This document shows positions 6,072 through 8,568 of a stretch of DNA of 8,568 nt, piece after piece. A program made the translations under genes and the position numbers. Under the pieces are notes generated by a model, which was given only the letters and a program-made list of their open reading frames with translations, was not told the DNA's origin and made no database searches. Every line of letters begins with the position of its first letter. Positions within the stretch are counted from its first letter, which is position 1. Source of the stretch: Acidimicrobiaceae bacterium (GTDB taxonomy: Bacteria; Actinomycetota; Acidimicrobiia; Acidimicrobiales; Palsa-688); contig JAUTXM010000010.1 in NCBI GenBank assembly GCA_030838025.1, forward strand, positions 1 through 8,568, written 5' to 3'.

Positions 6072-6881
6072 TTGACCAACCCCTCTGACCACGCCTCGAA
6101 TCATCCGCTGCCCGAGCAGCCCCGATGGTTGGCGCGCGACGTCGAGGAAGTGGCGCCCCGCCCCGCCCTCACGAGGCGGCGCATCGTCCTCAAGGCCCTG
6201 AACCTGGTCGAGGAACATGGACTGGACGCGCTGACCATGCGGCGGGTGGCGTCCGCACTGGACGTGACGCCGATGTCGCTGTACAACCACGTGGCGGACA
6301 AGGCCGAACTGGTCGATCTGATGGTGGACTTCCTGATCGGCGACGTGGTCGCCAAGCTGCCCCAGGACCAAGGGGACTGGGAGGCCAAGCTTCGGGCCCA
6401 GGCCCGGCACAACCATGACATGTGGCGGGCCCATCCCGGCATCGTGCGGGTGTACGCCGAGGGTGTCACCATGGGCCCCAACGGGCTGCTCAACACCGAG
6501 TACGCCCTGGGCCTGCTCCGAGACGCCGGCTTTTGCGCAGAGGAAGCGGCCGCCGCCTTCATGCTCCTGTACCGCTGGAGCATGGCCACCCTGCTCGTCG
6601 GGCGGACCCGCCCAGTCAGCCGCCACGTCGATCCACCGCCTGCGCCCAGGTCGAAGGAAGACCGGCTGCGAGCCTATTTCTCGGCGGTGCCGCTCGAGGA
6701 GATCCCCAATATCGAGGCGACGGTGATGCATCTGACGGGCTCGTCGATCGAGTTCGGGCTCGACATCATCCTCGGAGGGCTGAAGGAGCGGCTCAAGAGG
6801 AACGCCAAGGCCACCCACGAAGCCGAAGCGGAAGCCGAAGCCGAAGCGGAAGCCCGCGGCGGCCCCAAAGCCGCGCCCTGA
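6072..6881 (+). CDS. TetR/AcrR-family transcriptional regulator (class with TetR-type C-terminal domain)
   Basis: The DNA-binding domain covers about residues 33-80. The helix-turn-helix is in LTMRRVASALDVTPMSLYNH (54-73), followed by VADKAELVDLMVDFL, close to the classical TetR pattern in which the regulator responds to a small ligand. The C-terminal part (100-245) is helical. The tail THEAEAEAEAEAEARGG is a Glu-Ala repeat of a kind unusual at the end of a TetR protein. The start is uncertain: TTG 6072 is the first possible start in this frame but has no ribosome binding site; TTG 6129, just ahead of the domain, is the alternative. The protein is 269 residues from TTG 6072, long for the family because of both low-complexity ends. 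The aldolase-like gene follows after 41 bp and may be cotranscribed or regulated by it; the catalase gene upstream is another possible target. Confidence 0.9.
   Translation: MTNPSDHASNHPLPEQPRWLARDVEEVAPRPALTRRRIVLKALNLVEEHGLDALTMRRVASALDVTPMSLYNHVADKAELVDLMVDFLIGDVVAKLPQDQGDWEAKLRAQARHNHDMWRAHPGIVRVYAEGVTMGPNGLLNTEYALGLLRDAGFCAEEAAAAFMLLYRWSMATLLVGRTRPVSRHVDPPPAPRSKEDRLRAYFSAVPLEEIPNIEATVMHLTGSSIEFGLDIILGGLKERLKRNAKATHEAEAEAEAEAEARGGPKAAP
6819..6854 (+). repeat. 6-bp tandem repeat encoding a Glu-Ala tail
   Basis: Six copies of GAAGC(C/G) in a row, coding for six Glu-Ala pairs near the C-terminus of the TetR protein. The two alternating third-base variants suggest duplication by slippage of a slightly longer unit. 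Confidence 0.85.
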
Positions 6882-6884
6882 CGG

Positions 6885-6890
6885 TACGAT
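6885..6890 (+). promoter_or_regulatory. Possible internal -10 element before the aldolase-like gene
   Basis: TACGAT lies just after the TetR stop and fits the TANNNT -10 pattern. It would give a leader of about 26 bases that includes the ribosome binding site. No -35 is evident, so cotranscription with TetR remains equally possible. Confidence 0.25.
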
Positions 6891-6912
6891 CGCTGCGGCG
6901 ACCATCGACAAC

Positions 6913-6919
6913 AGGAGGT
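6913..6919 (+). promoter_or_regulatory. Strong ribosome binding site of the aldolase-like gene
   Basis: AGGAGGT is a full match to the anti-Shine-Dalgarno sequence and ends three bases before ATG 6923. It settles the start of this gene and is the only textbook ribosome binding site in the window. Confidence 0.85.
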
Positions 6920-6922
6920 GGA

Positions 6923-7690
6923 ATGGCGAGCGATCGCGTCCCCCACCAGATCCCCATCTTCGACGATGCGGCCGAAGAGCGCCGGCACCGCAAGCAGCGG
7001 CTGGCGGCCGGTTTCCGCCTCTTCGGGCACTTCGGCTTCGACGAAGGAGTCGCGGGGCACATCACCGCCCGCGACCCCGAGCGCAGCGACCACTTCTGGG
7101 TCAACCCCTTCGGGATGCACTTCAGCCAGATTCGGGTCCGGGATCTCATCCTGGTCAACCACCACGGCGAGGTCGTCGAAGGCAGCTGGCCGGTCAACCA
7201 GGCGGCGTTCTGCATCCATTCCCAGGTCCATGCGGCCCGGCCCGACGTGGTGGCGGCCGCCCACTCGCACTCCATCCACGGCAAGGCGTTCTCCTCCCTG
7301 CACCGACGCCTCGACCCCATCACCCAGGACGCCTGCTCGTTCTTCGGCGACCACGATGTCTTCGACGACTACGCAGGGGTGGTCGTCGATATCGAAGAGG
7401 GCAAGCGCATCGCCCACGCGCTCGGCGACTACAAAGCGTGCATTCTGAGCAACCACGGCCTCCTGACGGTGGGCCACTCGGTTGACGAGGCGGTGTGGTG
7501 GTTCCTCGCCATGGAGCGCTGCTGCCACGCCCAGCTCCTGGCCATGGCCGCAGGCGACTACCGGATGATCGACGACGAGACGGCTCGCCTCACCTGGACC
7601 CAGATCGGTAGCCATCTTGCTGGTTGGTTCTCATTCCAGCCGCTGTACGACTGGATCGTGAGCCGGCAACCCGACCTCCTGGAGGAGTAG
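6923..7690 (+). CDS. Class II aldolase/adducin-domain protein
   Basis: A 255-residue protein spanning one class II aldolase/adducin domain. The zinc-binding pattern is present: AAAHSHSIHG gives His114 and His116, and SNHGLLTVG gives His178. QVHAARPDVVAAAHSHS (101-117) is the family core. In fuculose- and rhamnulose-phosphate aldolases a Glu four residues before a conserved His (here His99) is catalytic; that position is Ala95 in NQAAFCIH, so classical retro-aldol chemistry of that type is doubtful. Known relatives include sugar-phosphate aldolases, epimerases, decarboxylases and the eukaryotic adducin head. This sequence looks like the adducin-like bacterial branch whose substrates are mostly unknown. 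The start is fixed by a strong ribosome binding site. It is probably a soluble cytoplasmic metal enzyme, placed 41 bp after the TetR gene. Confidence 0.9.
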   Translation: MASDRVPHQIPIFDDAAEERRHRKQRLAAGFRLFGHFGFDEGVAGHITARDPERSDHFWVNPFGMHFSQIRVRDLILVNHHGEVVEGSWPVNQAAFCIHSQVHAARPDVVAAAHSHSIHGKAFSSLHRRLDPITQDACSFFGDHDVFDDYAGVVVDIEEGKRIAHALGDYKACILSNHGLLTVGHSVDEAVWWFLAMERCCHAQLLAMAAGDYRMIDDETARLTWTQIGSHLAGWFSFQPLYDWIVSRQPDLLEE

Positions 7691-7782
7691 GCCGCTGGCT
7701 CGACCGGGCCGTGCCGAGCACCAGGGCGCGCGCCCGCCGCTGACCGGGGAAACTGCCCACGGGGTCCTACCGTAAAGCGTTG

Positions 7783-7788
7783 TAGGTT
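7783..7788 (+). promoter_or_regulatory. Leaderless -10 element of the right-edge gene
   Basis: TAGGTT fits TANNNT and its last T is exactly seven bases before the A of ATG 7795, so transcription would begin at the start codon. No good -35 was found. The same spacing occurs at the left TetR gene. The rest of the 104-bp gap holds only a GC-rich palindrome (GGGCGCGCGCCC, 7724-7735). Confidence 0.45.
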
Positions 7789-7794
7789 AAGCGC

Positions 7795-8568
7795 ATGGCC
7801 CGCAGGATCGATATCGAGCTGACTAGCGCGCGGCCCGATGGAAGCTGGACCTGGCGGGCCGCCGGCGCCCTGAAGCCGCGCGGCGTGCTCGACGGCACCC
7901 TCCTGAGCCGGGGAGCCAAGCCGGGGGACGTCCTCCGGGTTGACGCCGAGTTCGAGATGGACGGCATCACCATCGTGGCCGTACTGCCCCCCAAGGAGAA
8001 GAAGGCCGAGCCGGAACGCCTCGAGATCATCGGACCGCCCCGGGCGGCGACGCCCGACGTCACGACCACCCTGGCCCGACCCCTACGCGATGGCGACGAC
8101 AGCCCCCGGCGACCCCGGCGAGACGGTGGTCCAGCGCGCAACGGCGCCGCACCCTCGGGGCGCCGTGACCCACGAGAAGGTGGGGAAAATCCCGACCGGC
8201 CGGCGAGACCAGCGAGATCCGAGGGATCCGACCGCGGCGCGGGCGGGGCCCGGCCGCCCCGCCAGGATCGGGCGAGAATCGACCGAGGCTCCCGGCCCGG
8301 CGGACCCGTGACCACCGGCGCCGCTTCAGGCGGCGAACGTCGCCCGGGCGGGGCACCGACCCGAGGCCAACGCCCGCCCCGCGATCATCCGGCGGGCGAC
8401 GGTGCAGAATCCCGTAGCTCCGGCGCTGGTGGCTCCGGCGCTGGTGGCTCCGGCGCCGGCGTCTCGGGCGCTGGTGGCTCGGGCGCTGGCGGCTCGGGCG
8501 CTGGCGGCTCGGGCGCTGGCACCTCCGGCGCTGGCACTTCCGGCACCGGCACTTCCGGCACCGGCGGC
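7795..8568 (+). CDS. Conserved actinobacterial protein with OB-like N-terminus and repeat-rich linker, partial
   Basis: The frame is open from ATG 7795 to the window end (258 codons, no stop). Residues 1-82, beginning MARRIDIELTSARPDGSWTW and ending EPERLEIIGPP, look like a small beta-barrel domain (alternating strands, PGDVLRVDAEFEMDGITIVAV), resembling the start of a conserved actinobacterial protein that I know only as hypothetical. An OB- or cold-shock-like, nucleic-acid-binding fold is an inference. Residues 95-205 are Arg/Gly/Pro/Asp-rich and surely disordered, in the style of RNA-binding tails. From residue 208 the five-residue repeat xSGAG begins and runs off the window. In relatives, as I remember them, a helical C-terminal domain follows. 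A leaderless -10 element supports the start. The function is unknown. Confidence 0.85.
   Translation, partial: MARRIDIELTSARPDGSWTWRAAGALKPRGVLDGTLLSRGAKPGDVLRVDAEFEMDGITIVAVLPPKEKKAEPERLEIIGPPRAATPDVTTTLARPLRDGDDSPRRPRRDGGPARNGAAPSGRRDPREGGENPDRPARPARSEGSDRGAGGARPPRQDRARIDRGSRPGGPVTTGAASGGERRPGGAPTRGQRPPRDHPAGDGAESRSSGAGGSGAGGSGAGVSGAGGSGAGGSGAGGSGAGTSGAGTSGTGTSGTGG
8416..8568 (+). repeat. 15-bp minisatellite encoding xSGAG pentapeptides, continues past the edge
   Basis: Ten 15-bp units (8416-8565) with consensus GGCTCSGGCGCTGGY, followed by the start of an eleventh. Units fall in runs: GGCTCC types first, then GGCTCG, then ACC/ACT-TCC variants with Thr. The array keeps the coding frame and gives (G/T/S/V)SG(A/T)G repeats, a flexible Gly/Ser linker. 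Length variation between strains is likely. Confidence 0.9.

Noticed and set aside
5816..6079. Small minus-strand frame (87 codons) in the catalase-TetR gap
   Set aside because: It begins at a TTG with only a purine-rich run directly against it, has no recognisable content and covers the 12-bp repeat; I could not support it as a gene.
6674..7615. A 313-codon minus-strand frame antisense to TetR and the aldolase-like gene
   Set aside because: The plus-strand genes have strong motifs and a perfect ribosome binding site. The antisense frame spans two genes and shows no family pattern.
7724..7735. GGGCGCGCGCCC palindrome after the aldolase-like gene
   Set aside because: It is only 12 bp, made purely of G and C, with no loop and no T-run, and is likely by chance at this base composition.
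8416..8568. Possible CRISPR-like or satellite array
   Set aside because: The units are contiguous 15-mers without spacers and stay in the reading frame of the gene, so it is a coding minisatellite.

Overview
The window is high-GC DNA that reads like a chromosomal segment of an actinobacterium. Three things suggest this: the codon use, several genes whose -10-like hexamer sits 6-7 bases before the start codon (leaderless transcription, common in Actinobacteria), and the last gene, whose N-terminus resembles a conserved actinobacterial protein that I associate from memory with Acidimicrobiia and relatives. The taxon below phylum is a guess. No tRNA, rRNA, CRISPR array, insertion sequence or phage gene was seen.

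Layout. Positions 1-1372 (minus strand) hold a TetR-family regulator followed by a rhomboid-family membrane protein that runs off the left edge. From 1529 a divergent plus-strand gene encodes an ATP-binding subunit of a zinc/manganese-type metal ABC transporter; its permease and binding protein are not in the window. It ends at 2398, facing a minus-strand gene across a 105-bp gap that contains a 48-bp almost perfect palindrome. The minus-strand pair at 2504-4656 encodes a DyP-type heme peroxidase and, upstream and overlapping by 7 bases, a protein of unknown function. Divergent from this pair, at 4773-5819, is a catalase-related (SrpA-like) heme protein. Downstream on the plus strand, after a 252-bp gap with no ATG, GTG or TTG in any plus-strand frame, come a second TetR-family regulator (6072-6881), a class II aldolase/adducin-like protein with a strong ribosome binding site (6923-7690), and the 5' part of an OB-like, Arg/Gly/Pro-rich protein (from 7795) that ends in a 15-bp minisatellite running off the right edge.

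How the genes may work together. The centre (2504-5819) looks like a heme-peroxidase module: DyP peroxidase plus unknown partner on one side and a catalase-related hydroperoxidase on the other, sharing a 116-bp divergent promoter region. The TetR regulator downstream lies in the same reading frame as the catalase gene, separated from it by a single TAA plus a stop-free gap. The left TetR/rhomboid pair appears to be a separate unit with an operator-like inverted repeat over its own start. In-frame tandem repeats (units of 6, 12, 12 and 15 bp) occur in or next to three of the eight genes. The most unusual elements are the unknown DyP-linked protein, the 48-bp palindrome, the start-codon-free in-frame gap between catalase and TetR, and the divergent rhomboid.
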